Assembly: GCF_024763615.1 (NCBI RefSeq)
Contig: NC_077224.1
Location: 66,288,712-66,352,711, forward strand
Source of the DNA: Phlebotomus papatasi
Taxonomy: Eukaryota > Arthropoda > Insecta > Diptera > Psychodidae
DNA length: 64,000 nt
Direction of reading: 5' to 3'
Shown piece by piece: positions 1 to 8,739 of this stretch. The position numbers and the translations under genes were made by a program. Under the pieces are notes generated by a model. It made no database searches. It worked only from the letters and a program-made list of their open reading frames with translations, and had not been told where the DNA came from. Position 1 is the first letter of the stretch. Every line of letters starts with the position of its first letter.

Positions 1-168
1 TGTCTATTCCTTTCAGTCTCTCGCCGATCGTCAAAGAGTGCGTTTGGGGTTGCGCTGGGGTTAGCCCTCCAATGGGTTACTATAATTCTCCCGCGAGTTC
101 TAGAATACACGTTGGTGACTCGGTCGCGATTTAATTAATAATCATCCGGTTTAGTTGGGTTTTCTACA
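1..168 (+). repeat. 5' LTR, 3'-most 168 bp
   Basis: This segment is identical base for base to 8879-9046, the last 168 bp of the 307-bp 3' LTR. It ends in TTCTACA, the inverse of the TGTAGAA that opens the 3' LTR at 8740. About 139 bp of this LTR lie before the window, including the TATA-like region. No clear primer-binding site starting TGG follows the LTR; the next bases are TTCAGAAGTGGGATG. Confidence 0.93.
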
Positions 169-1453
169 TTCAGAAGTGGGATGATTCCTAAAAGACCCAT
201 TTGAAGTGTGAGAATTACGCGGCATGATGCATTTTCTTCTGGTAGCCATGTTTGAGCGGCTTGTAAGGAAAATAGGATTTCTAACAAATTGAATTTTATA
301 AATTTGTGAGAAGTGATAGCGTAGGATGAATTGTTTAATTCAGTGCATTAGAAATGGTGGAAAAATCCATTTGGGAAAAGCTTTCGTGGGTTTTAGATTT
401 CATCATCGTGTCCCACGTATTGCGGGGATTTTCCAGAATCGTTGAGAGCGAGGGAGAGAAAACGAGTCACAACGTGTCGCGATCGCGATCGTGTGTGTGT
501 GAATAAGGGGAGAAATCCCTTCGGTGGTTGTGTGGTGGAGAGCGAAAGCAGCAGTGGTAGAAGAAATCACCAGCTTTACAAAGTCACACAACTACGTGCA
601 CTGCAGCGATGGGTTGGGGTGTGCGAAAGGGGAAAAATCACGCCACCGCTGGAAACGTGTATGGTGATGCGGATGCGGAGAGCGGCAGCGGCAATGGTGT
701 TGGAGAAATCACCGAGCGAGCAGGACAGCACAGTAAGGAAGAAAGAAAAGGGGGTTTGTGTCGTAAGTACCACACTCACGCGCGCAGCGATGATGGAATG
801 CGGCGGTAGGAAAAAAAAGAAGAGCAAATTTCTCTAATAATGTCCGGTACCAAGAAATGGTAATTTTTAATCATTTTGGGGGACATTGATATTATTTACG
901 GTGAAAAATCGTTCATCACTTGTCTACAAAATAAATGATTTTTGTGTGAGTGAAACAATGGATTGAATGTGTGGAGTGAAAGGGGTGCACCCAAGAATGA
1001 GTAAGTGTTTGTGAGAATGAGAGGTTCGTGCTTTCTGGAAAGGGGAAGGGGAGATCTCTTGTTCTCTATCGATCGAGTTTGATCGTGTCATTTTTGAAAG
1101 TATTTCGTCACATGTTGCATCAGCAGAAATTTGGTGAAATATTCTAATTCAAGTCTTTCTTCAATTTTTCTGGATAAAAGTCAAATCAAGTGAGTGCAAT
1201 AGGAAATAAATTAATGAAATACAGTGAAATTTCTGAGAGTGATATATTTTATTCAGCCAAATTTGGTGGAATCTTTAGTGCTGTGCCGGGGGCGAATAAC
1301 TGATAAAGTATTGCGTCACAGTTCTAAGAAAATTGGTGAGAATTTCAAACAATTTATTCCGGAAATATTGTACAATTATTGATGATGAATGGGAAATGAA
1401 TTTTGATTACAGTTAGGAGTTTTCTTTCACATCTGAGGGGATTGACAAGGAAA
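169..1453 (+). other. LTR element 5' leader
   Basis: About 1.3 kb lies between the 5' LTR and the first plausible gag codon. It is richer in CpG between about 440 and 830, with a CGATCGCGATCG-type stretch near 480, than the host DNA elsewhere. Short ORFs occur here, but one begins with a non-ATG codon and none resembles a known protein. A good donor-like GTAAGT is at 761-766. It most likely holds the packaging and translation leader of the element. Confidence 0.55.
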
Positions 1454-1484
1454 ATGCCCAGGCGCAGAGAAACTCCAGGTACTG

Positions 1485-1676
1485 GTATGTGAACTATTTT
1501 ATTTGTCCCTGAAATGACAGAGAACTTAAAAAGCAGTGACCATAGATTGCCCAAGCCATTTTCTTGAAATTTTAACGTTAATTTTAGAAGATTTTGCTGA
1601 TAAGGTGGTCCGAATAAATACAGAAAGTCCCTAATAGCCCCTTGTTCTCTTTTATTTTCTTTTTTTTGGGGTTCAG
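1485..1676 (+). other. Candidate 192-bp intron in gag leader
   Basis: An ATG at 1454 opens a short frame that reaches a donor-like GTATGT at 1485. The sequence before 1677 is a strong pyrimidine tract ending in TTCAG. Removing 1485-1676 would place the 1454 ATG in frame with the open frame that runs through 1679 into gag (phase 1: one base plus two bases). Without splicing, the gag frame is open from 1604 but has no ATG until 1760. This is inference from frame and signals only. Confidence 0.4.
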
Positions 1677-1759
1677 GAGAGTCCATTGATATTTGTCCCT
1701 CCCCTGACTCGGGTGGACAAGCTCAATCCTCGTACATTGGAATCAAAGAGGTTGAGCTG

Positions 1760-2962
1760 ATGATTCCAGAGTTCCATGGAATAGAGCAGGGCGGGAAATT
1801 GATATTTGCCAGTGAGTGGCTTGATAAAATTGAATCTCTCGGCAAGGTGTATAAATGGACCTCTCCGCAAATGTTGTTGTATGCATCCCTGAGGGTCAAG
1901 GGTCCAGCACAAAACTGGTTGGATGCCTCGGAGGGTAGTATCAGCTCTTGGGAGGCCTTTAAAGCAGAATTAAAGGATAATTTTCCCCAAAGTATCCGTG
2001 AATCCGTGGTACATGAAAAATTAGCTAACAGGAAGCGCCGATACAACGAGACACTGGAGGAATATTATCATGAGGTCGTTAGGATGGCAAAAAGGATCCG
2101 TTTGGGGGATGATACAATAAAAGAGTACCTCATCAAGGGTCTCCCTGACGTTAATGATCGTAAAGTTTTGCGTGCAGTGCCTCAATGCAGCCTTCCAGAA
2201 TTTTTGAGGAATATGCTCAAACTTGAGGAAGATGGTGATGCGGAAAAATCAAAAACGACTGAAAATGTTGCAAGGAATTACAAGAGCTCTGACAGATCTC
2301 ATTCTCGAGGATCGGGATCCAAACACGGAATACCTCAACGTGACAAATCAGAGTCAAATGATGAAGATGAATGTAAGCAGGACAGTGTGCGAGATAGTGG
2401 AAACACTTTAAGGGAAAAATCTACTTCTCATAACCAACAGATCAAGGAGGAGAAACAGAAACCGGCTGGTGATTCTGAGAAGCGACGCTGCTACAAATGC
2501 AAAGAAGTAGGTCATCTGAGGAAGGACTGCCCGAATCGTTCAAGTGGAAGCAAGGATTTTCACGATAGGGTGGTAATGGAAGTTCTGGCCACCCGTGAAA
2601 AAAATAATACAGGACTTATTAAGACGGCTGTCATTTCGGAAAGTCGCGTGCGTACTTTTATTGATTTGGGAAGTCCGAGATCATTGGTGAGAAACTCATA
2701 TGCTAAAGACCTGAATTTGGGAAAGAATGGGGAATCGCAGGTTTTGGAAGGATTTGCCGGCAGTACGATAACTTCTTTGGATTCCGTTTTACCAGATGAC
2801 GTCGTCTTAGGGCGTGACTGCAGAGATCAATTGAAAGAGACGACATCTGATGCTGAAAGTTGTTGGGCCAGTTTCGAGCTTGAAACGCTTGCCGTTGTTG
2901 AAAGCTTAAAGAGGTTTCGCTATTATCTCCTTGGGAAGCATTTCGTCATCGTCACCGACTGA
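1760..2962 (+). CDS. Gag-protease polyprotein fused to RNase H tail, Ty3/gypsy type
   Basis: The 400-codon ORF starts at the first in-frame ATG; a spliced start at 1454 is possible. Residues 1-160 look like a Ty3/gypsy Gag capsid region, with the pattern of a WLxKIE helix and an LRVKGPAQNW stretch. A charged linker follows, then one CCHC zinc knuckle (C-X2-C-X4-H-X4-C, residues 244-257). A retropepsin-like segment has D302-L-G-S where the family has D-[ST]-G, then a VLGRD motif at about 349-353. Directly after it the frame jumps to the end of RNase H (residues about 361-400), so reverse transcriptase is deleted in frame near nt 2820. The ORF stops at a TGA (2960-2962) inside the conserved TD motif of RNase H, at a codon that is often Cys in relatives. 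Confidence 0.8.
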   Translation: MIPEFHGIEQGGKLIFASEWLDKIESLGKVYKWTSPQMLLYASLRVKGPAQNWLDASEGSISSWEAFKAELKDNFPQSIRESVVHEKLANRKRRYNETLEEYYHEVVRMAKRIRLGDDTIKEYLIKGLPDVNDRKVLRAVPQCSLPEFLRNMLKLEEDGDAEKSKTTENVARNYKSSDRSHSRGSGSKHGIPQRDKSESNDEDECKQDSVRDSGNTLREKSTSHNQQIKEEKQKPAGDSEKRRCYKCKEVGHLRKDCPNRSSGSKDFHDRVVMEVLATREKNNTGLIKTAVISESRVRTFIDLGSPRSLVRNSYAKDLNLGKNGESQVLEGFAGSTITSLDSVLPDDVVLGRDCRDQLKETTSDAESCWASFELETLAVVESLKRFRYYLLGKHFVIVTD

Positions 2963-3511
2963 AAAGCTTTAGAACAAGCTCATGGGAAACGAGACATGAT
3001 ACCAAAGTTTGCGAGATGGTGGTTGCAAATCATCGATTATGATTTTGATATTGTCCATCGGGGTAACAGGAAAATAAAACACGTAGACTGTTCAAGTCGT
3101 AACCTGGTGATGAGAATTAAGATCATGGCCATACTGAAGTATGATGATTGGCTTGAAGCCGCCCAGATGAGAGATTCGAATTTATTGGAGATTCGATGGG
3201 TGCTCGAAGGTTCCCAAGTTAAACATAAGAGAAGGAAACAGATTGAACGGGATTTTAAACTGAAAAATGGCTTAGTATTTCGGGTGACAAAGCATGGGAA
3301 AAAGTTTTGTGTACCCGGAGACCTTCGTTTCCATGTTGTTCAATGCGGTCATGATCGTTCTGGGCACTTGTCAGTAGACCGAACAGTAGAAGAGTCAAGT
3401 TATTGGTTTCCCAAATTAAGAGGATTTGACCGAAAATATATAGAAGCGGGTTATTTTATATTCCATATGCTATCAAGCGGGTTCTCAATGCTGATAGGTA
3501 TGAGGTGGTGA
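2963..3511 (+). pseudogene. RNase H end and integrase zinc-binding region, after in-frame TGA
   Basis: The reading frame of the gag ORF continues past the TGA at 2960-2962 without another stop to 3511. It contains the MIPKFARWWLQ and HVD motifs that close Ty3/gypsy RNase H, then an integrase N-terminal H-H-C-C-like segment (HDRSGHLSVDRT, then YWFPKLRGFDRKY). The paired cysteines of the zinc site are missing because the sequence diverges right after RKYIEA, where the integrase core (the D,D,E region) should begin. It reads as a deletion remnant and cannot encode a working integrase. Confidence 0.8.
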
Positions 3512-3657
3512 ATACGGAAGTGATTCAGTTGAGCCAGAAACCGTTCTCTGGCATTTATACAGCGGACAAATTGAAGCCATGGAGAAATCCTCAGGATGTT
3601 GAGGATGAATGTTTCCGCACGAGTATAGAGGAGGATGATCGTAATGAAAAAGTTTAG
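3451..3657 (+). pseudogene. Integrase C-terminal tail in shifted frame
   Basis: Starting around 3451, the frame one base back from the previous segment reads a typical Ty3/gypsy integrase tail: a RVLNADRYEV stretch, then YTADKLKPW, ending with TAG at 3655-3657. The two frames overlap at the presumed edge of the integrase-core deletion, so a frameshift accompanies that deletion. Nothing beyond 3657 is recognisably coding until the nested element. Confidence 0.75.
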
Positions 3658-3840
3658 ATTCATATATGAAGTATGTTCTCCATTACCATGTATGTAAATG
3701 AATTTTGGATTCTTTGTGCAGAAAAGTGTCTGAATTTAATAGAGAAATGAAATAAAATCATTGTTTCAAGTTGACATTAATGTGTTCAATTCTTTGACGG
3801 CCGTAATGTTGGATGCATAACCTCTGATCGGTCGCGGGTT

Positions 3841-3853
3841 AAAAAGGATTGAC
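3841..3853. repeat. Left target-site duplication of the Jockey-type element
   Basis: AAAAAGGATTGAC here is repeated at 8194-8206 just after the poly(A) tail. The run of A merges with the tail, so the certain part is GGATTGAC (8 bp) and the maximum is 13 bp. Removing one copy and the insert restores uninterrupted LTR-element sequence. Confidence 0.9.
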
Positions 3854-3922
3854 AGTCGCACAGTGTCTGCGGTCAAAGCCAGTCGCGCTTGCTTGTGTTC
3901 TTATTTTGCATAATTTGTCATC

Positions 3923-5278
3923 GTGGCTTTTAACCTGTTGAAAGGTAAAAGTTCTGTTAAAAAATCCCCAGTGCCTTTGCCCCCGGATCCCAAAGGAGCT
4001 TGTGTCAAAAGTGATCCTTCAACACTCCCTCCCTCGACCCCAAAGAGGGCGAGGAGCTCGGATGAGGAGTGCGGCCCTAGAACTAGAAAAGTTTCTCGTG
4101 AGGAAGTGCCATTTACACCATCCCCTCTTGGGTCCAGTGATAGTGACAGTGAGATAAGAGACTCAATAATCATGCCCAATATTTTTGAGCATCTAAAAGA
4201 TGATGACAGTGGGGACGCTCTCGGTGCATCCAATGTTCAGAGGAGGTCATTACCTCCTCCACTCATTATAAATCATGCTGACGCAAAAAATCATGCAGTT
4301 TTGGAATGTCTGCGCAAGTTGATTCCGAGCAAATTCCACACGAAGTATATGAGCATTGGGCTCAAATTACAACTTCTTGATAACAGTGCATATAAAGATA
4401 TTAAAGACACTTTGATTAAAATGAACATCAAGTTCTACACCCACGATATGAAGAGTGAGAGTATGAAGAAGTACATCTTAACAGGCCTCCCTGAGATCAG
4501 CAGCTTGGAGTCTGAGGTCATCTCAGAAATGAAAGATGTCTATGGACTTACACCGAAGGAAGTGAGAAAAATCCCGCCAAAAAATAGGCGATATTCAGAT
4601 GATTGCATCTTAATAGTTATTTTTGACAAAAATGGTCCAAGTCTTAATGACCTACTTAAGATCCAATACATCTACAATGTAAGAGTTAAATGGAGCCACT
4701 TTAAGCCAAAACCCAGAGGTCCCACCCTCTGTGATAAATGTTATCTCTTCGGCCACGGAGCCAAAAATTGCTTCATGGAGGTTTGCTGCAAACGGTGCAG
4801 TGGCCCACATGGTGTGGATAAATGTCCTTTTAAAGCAAAGTTTAAGTGCCGAAACTGCGAAGGACCTCATGCTGCTGATGATCCCGATTGTCCGGCGAAA
4901 ACGAAATTTCTAGCTATGCGACAACGGTTGAGCCAAAACAAGCGTAACCCCCGCTCCCGTAGATTTTCTTCTACCTATGAAAGACAACCAACATTGCGTA
5001 GGAGCTCCATAGTTCAGGATAGACGTCCACCACCACCCACCGCAAGAGACTTTCCTCGCCCAGACTTTTTGACTGAACAACCTGCTAGAAAACCAGAAGG
5101 CGCTTGGGGCGGCAGAGACTTTGATCGACCATTCAACAAGTCTGACAGCAACCTATTTACTGCACAGGAGATCCTTGCTATCTCCAAAGAGCTCATCAGT
5201 GGCCTGAGAAAGTGCAGGAGCAAGAGCGAACAACTGGACTTAATGTTCACCATTACTGTCAAATACCTGAATGACTAA
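3923..5278 (+). CDS. Jockey-type ORF1 (Gag-like nucleic-acid-binding protein), start codon GTG
   Basis: The frame is open for 451 codons from GTG at 3923. A stop lies just upstream (3911-3913) and the first in-frame ATG is near residue 85. The TCATC-GTG-GCT context looks like a Kozak ATG changed by one base, so this copy may not make full-length ORF1 unless it uses a non-AUG start. The N-terminal 90 residues are Pro/Ser/basic rich and low complexity. A central RRM-like or PRE_C2HC-type region (about 115-265) precedes three CCHC-type knuckles starting near residue 270 (CDKCYLFGHGAKNC, CKRCSGPHGVDKC, CRNCEGPHAADDPDC). A basic C-terminal tail follows. The stop overlaps the ORF2 start by 8 nt. 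Confidence 0.88.
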   Translation: MAFNLLKGKSSVKKSPVPLPPDPKGACVKSDPSTLPPSTPKRARSSDEECGPRTRKVSREEVPFTPSPLGSSDSDSEIRDSIIMPNIFEHLKDDDSGDALGASNVQRRSLPPPLIINHADAKNHAVLECLRKLIPSKFHTKYMSIGLKLQLLDNSAYKDIKDTLIKMNIKFYTHDMKSESMKKYILTGLPEISSLESEVISEMKDVYGLTPKEVRKIPPKNRRYSDDCILIVIFDKNGPSLNDLLKIQYIYNVRVKWSHFKPKPRGPTLCDKCYLFGHGAKNCFMEVCCKRCSGPHGVDKCPFKAKFKCRNCEGPHAADDPDCPAKTKFLAMRQRLSQNKRNPRSRRFSSTYERQPTLRRSSIVQDRRPPPPTARDFPRPDFLTEQPARKPEGAWGGRDFDRPFNKSDSNLFTAQEILAISKELISGLRKCRSKSEQLDLMFTITVKYLND

Positions 5279-7976
5279 TCAGGAACCATGTCTAAGTATC
5301 ATGTTCTGGAATGCCCAGAGCATCTCGAATAAGATATCTGAATTTTCTCAATTTTTATATCATAATAATATTGATATTGCTCTTGTTTCAGAGACCTGGT
5401 GGAGTCCAAAACACTCAGCGACCTTGCAAGGATACTCTATTTATAGGAATGATAGAGATTTGAAGATTGGTGGTGGCGTTGCTGCCATTCTTAAAGAAGA
5501 CATAAGACATAAAGTATTACCTGTGCCTAACACTAAAGTTATAGAGGTACTTGGAATTCAAATTTTTGGGCATAAGATATTTACAATTTATGTTGCATAT
5601 TTTCCTGGGACTCAGTTGTCTCCTCAGAAATTGACAGATTTTAAAAGAGATATTCAATTACTGACCTCGACTCGGGGGGATTATATTATATGCGGAGACT
5701 TTAATTCTAAGCATCGCTATTGGAATTGTTTTCGAGCTAATAACGCTGGTAATATTTTGTACAAGGAGATGATTGACCGGAACTTCTTTATTTTATTTCC
5801 ATCAACCCCTACCTTTTTTCCTCACCAGGCTAACAAAAATACTAATTCTACGTTGGATCTATGTCTAACAAATAATCCAGAGCTTGTCCAAAATATTCAA
5901 ACCGCTCAAGATTTATCATCTGATCACCGTCCTGTAATATTTCTAAACTCCTACGGACTAAACCCTAATCCAACTACCAGCACTAGCAGCTTCAATTTCG
6001 ATAAAGCCAATTGGCGTAAATTTCGTAAAATTATATGTTCTGAAGTTCAAAAGAAGTTTCCTTCTAAGATTGGTCTTATCTCTACGCAAAATGATATAAA
6101 CCTTAAAATTAATTCGTTCACTGATATAGTCCTGTCAGCTTCTAAAGAAACCATTCCTTTTGTTAATAATAGTAAATCATTTCATTCACCCTTGCCGAAT
6201 CATATTTTAAATTACATTTCTTACAAAAATTCTTTGCGTGTTCGTTGGCAAAGAACTCGTGATCCTTTTCTTAAACAACAATTAAATCAATGGAATTGTT
6301 TTATCAAAAATGAAGTTAAAGAACATAGAAATAAGCAATGGAACCACCGATTGTTCAAACTTAAAAACAACAGCAAAGATTTCTGGAAAATTACCAAATC
6401 TCTTAAGAACCGGAACTCTCAAATTGCGCCATTAAAAGTTGACGACACCTGCATTTTAGATGATGCAGATAAAGCCAAAATTTTAGGTAAACAGTTCGCC
6501 AGTGCACACAATTTAACATCAAATACCAAAACTGATCCTGGGCTCGAAAATATGGTCCAAGCGAATGCTAAAATGATAGATTTTATAAAATCTGATCCAT
6601 CTGAAATTGACTTATCTACCACCAATGAGCTCCGTGAACTTATAAAGGAACTTAAACCCAGAAAAGCTCCAGGTCCAGACAATATTTTTCCCAAAATGAT
6701 CAAAAATCTACCTTTGAATGCCATAAATTTCCTAACTTCAATTTTTTGTTCCTGCATTTTATTGGGATATTTTCCAGTAGCATGGAAAGAAGCCCGGGTT
6801 GTACCTATCCCAAAGCCTGGAAAGGATCTTTCAAATCCAACTAGTTATAGACCAATCAGTTTGTTAAGTTCTTTAGGTAAACTCTTTGAAAAAGTCTTAC
6901 TAAATCGCCTAAGGCTAATTCTTGATAGCAAAGATATTATTCCCAAGGAGCAATTTGGATTTAGGCCCAATCATTCCACTGTTCACCAGTTAACTCGAGT
7001 GAAAAATATAATTTCGAAATCTTTCCGAGATAAGAAGTCTACAGGAATGTTGTCATTCGATTTGGAAAAGTGTTTCGACACGATATGGCACGAAGGCCTG
7101 ATCTATAAAATGTCTAAGCTCAAAATTCCTTTTTATTTAATCAAAATTATCCATTCTTTTCTTATTGATCGTTCTTTTCAAGTTAAAGTTCGAGATTCCC
7201 TATCGTCTAAGCAACTGATTCCAGCAGGTGTTCCTCAAGGGAGTACCCTCAGTCCTACCTTATTCAACATTTTTGTACATGATTTACCATCTATATTCAA
7301 AAATTGCCATGTTTCTCTTTTCGCAGATGATACGGCAATTTTATACTCTTCGAAGAATCCAAACAAAATCATAAATTTGCTAACCCTTAATGCTGAGAAA
7401 TTTGCTGATTATTGCGGCAAGTGGAAACTAAAGTTAAATGCAGACAAAACGCAGTCAATCTTCTTTACGAAAAGGAAATCTGCCAAATTTAAGCCAGAAC
7501 GCCCAATAACTTTTCAAAATAAAAATATCCAATGGTCCAGTAGTTTAAAATATCTTGGCCTTGTTTTTGATCCAACTTTAACTTGGAAAGAGCATATCCA
7601 TCATTCCCAGGAAAAAGCGATAAAATGCATCAAAATTTTTTATCCTTTAATTCATAGAAAATCTAAACTTTCAGAGAAAAATAAAATGCTTGTTCTAACA
7701 GCCATTGTCAGAGCATTCCTTTTATATGGTTGCCCAGTTTGGGGAAATTGTGCTAAGACACACATCTCTAAACTTCAAATTGTACAAAACAAATTTTTGA
7801 GGTTAATACTAAATTTACCTATTTTCACTCCTACACATTGGCTACACGAAATAGCAAAAATCGAAACTATTGATCATCTCGTTGTCAAAATTTCAACGAC
7901 TTTTCAGGAAAAATGTCACAGTAGTGCGCACCCTATTATACAAGATCTTATGGTTATGGACTCCACCTCGTCTTAA
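5271..7976 (+). CDS. Jockey-type ORF2: AP endonuclease and reverse transcriptase
   Basis: The 901-residue ORF is intact and starts with ATG within the last codons of ORF1 (ATGACTAA overlap), suggesting coupled translation. The N-terminal endonuclease shows MFWNAQSI, SETWW, CGDFNSKH and SSDHRPV (about residue 217), which carry the usual Asn, Glu, Asp and His active residues. The reverse transcriptase spans about 435-715: KAPGPDNI, RPISLLSSLGKLFE, EQFGFRP, the LSFDLEKCFD Asp motif near 597, GVPQGSTLSPTLFNIF and the FADD catalytic box at 684-687. The C-terminal part carries the usual non-LTR WGNCA-type region. No RNase H is present. It nicks target DNA and copies its own RNA at the nick. Confidence 0.95.
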   Translation: MTNQEPCLSIMFWNAQSISNKISEFSQFLYHNNIDIALVSETWWSPKHSATLQGYSIYRNDRDLKIGGGVAAILKEDIRHKVLPVPNTKVIEVLGIQIFGHKIFTIYVAYFPGTQLSPQKLTDFKRDIQLLTSTRGDYIICGDFNSKHRYWNCFRANNAGNILYKEMIDRNFFILFPSTPTFFPHQANKNTNSTLDLCLTNNPELVQNIQTAQDLSSDHRPVIFLNSYGLNPNPTTSTSSFNFDKANWRKFRKIICSEVQKKFPSKIGLISTQNDINLKINSFTDIVLSASKETIPFVNNSKSFHSPLPNHILNYISYKNSLRVRWQRTRDPFLKQQLNQWNCFIKNEVKEHRNKQWNHRLFKLKNNSKDFWKITKSLKNRNSQIAPLKVDDTCILDDADKAKILGKQFASAHNLTSNTKTDPGLENMVQANAKMIDFIKSDPSEIDLSTTNELRELIKELKPRKAPGPDNIFPKMIKNLPLNAINFLTSIFCSCILLGYFPVAWKEARVVPIPKPGKDLSNPTSYRPISLLSSLGKLFEKVLLNRLRLILDSKDIIPKEQFGFRPNHSTVHQLTRVKNIISKSFRDKKSTGMLSFDLEKCFDTIWHEGLIYKMSKLKIPFYLIKIIHSFLIDRSFQVKVRDSLSSKQLIPAGVPQGSTLSPTLFNIFVHDLPSIFKNCHVSLFADDTAILYSSKNPNKIINLLTLNAEKFADYCGKWKLKLNADKTQSIFFTKRKSAKFKPERPITFQNKNIQWSSSLKYLGLVFDPTLTWKEHIHHSQEKAIKCIKIFYPLIHRKSKLSEKNKMLVLTAIVRAFLLYGCPVWGNCAKTHISKLQIVQNKFLRLILNLPIFTPTHWLHEIAKIETIDHLVVKISTTFQEKCHSSAHPIIQDLMVMDSTSS

Positions 7977-8193
7977 TTCTTATAAGAATACAGTTTATGA
8001 AGTTTTTATTCCTAATTTTCTTCTTCACTATTTTATAAACCAAACCTTGTAAAATTCATGTTAAAACTTTTGAATATTGTATAAAGTTGAAAAGTGTAGT
8101 AACACTGAACACTAATTTTATTGTTAAAAATTTTGTAATGTTATCAATATAATTTAGAAATAAATCGTTGTTGAAAAAAAAAAAAAAAAAAAA
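7977..8193 (+). terminator. 3' untranslated region and poly(A) tail of the Jockey-type element
   Basis: After the ORF2 stop come about 195 AT-rich bases, an AATAAA at 8159-8164 and an uninterrupted A run from 8174 to 8198. The last five A may belong to the target duplication. Confidence 0.88.
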
Positions 8194-8206
8194 AAAAAGG
8201 ATTGAC
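8194..8206. repeat. Right target-site duplication of the Jockey-type element
   Basis: AAAAAGGATTGAC, a direct repeat of 3841-3853. Sequence resumes with TGGACATAAG, which belongs to the interrupted LTR element. Confidence 0.9.
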
Positions 8207-8739
8207 TGGACATAAGTAATGTCGGAAAATCGGAGTCGAATGTGTTATATTTCGGAACTCTGATAATGCAGATAGTTGATATGATAAGCCGGAAGAGAAA
8301 GGCTAATCAACTAAGGTACGTAAATCTAAACATCAATATTAGATTGTATCATTCCAGAATTCGGCGCCGCACAACGAAAGAGCTCCAACAGGCCTGGAAC
8401 AGTCCACGGATATTCGTGTACTGGACAAGTGATGTGGAAAATCAGTTGCATTAACTGGCATCACTGGAGAATTGATGCGGAAAATCGGTTTTGCGGAATC
8501 TAATAGCAAGAACCGGCATCACAGTTAATTACAATCGTGTATTATACGATTGGATTACAACATACGTTGCAGCGTTTGTTCTACTAGTTTTGTTTATGGG
8601 TTTAGTTGTCAAATTATTTAAAAGCACTCAAAAATACTTGGAATTTAAATTCAATGAACCCTACACCAGTAACTTGATCTAACGTAACTTGTCCATTGAC
8701 CGTTGCCAGGGGACGGCAACGTAGTCAGGAATGGCCGAA
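8207..8739 (+). other. 3' internal region of the LTR element
   Basis: This part between pol and the 3' LTR has no recognised gene. A frame ending at 8682 encodes a hydrophobic stretch (about residues 23-41 of a 63-codon frame opening at a TTG), which could be chance or the last trace of an envelope-like membrane anchor. Two imperfect copies of a GGAAAATC plus GGCATCAC motif pair occur at 8433-8526. A perfect 7-bp hairpin (CGTTGCC, 7-nt loop, GGCAACG) is at 8701-8721. The purine-rich 8724-8739 just before the LTR is the likely polypurine tract. Confidence 0.5.

Larger units (their letters stand above)
3854..8193 (+). mobile_element. Full-length Jockey-clade non-LTR retrotransposon
   Basis: The element is 4.34 kb, in the same orientation as its host LTR element. 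It has a short 5' untranslated part (3854-3922), ORF1 with three zinc knuckles, ORF2 with AP endonuclease and reverse transcriptase, a short 3' untranslated part, an AATAAA (8159-8164) and a poly(A) tail of at least 20 A. An 8-13 bp target duplication flanks it. It has no RNase H domain, as expected for Jockey-type elements. ORF2 is fully open, so the copy is young; the only obvious defect is the ORF1 start codon. Confidence 0.92.

Noticed and set aside
442..837. 131-codon ORF near the left end, as a possible host gene or 5' exon
   Set aside because: It opens with a non-ATG codon, is of biased composition and lies within the leader of the LTR element between its LTRs.
8491..8682. Envelope protein remnant with a membrane segment in the LTR element
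   Set aside because: A single hydrophobic stretch in a 63-codon frame without ATG is too little; kept only as a remark.
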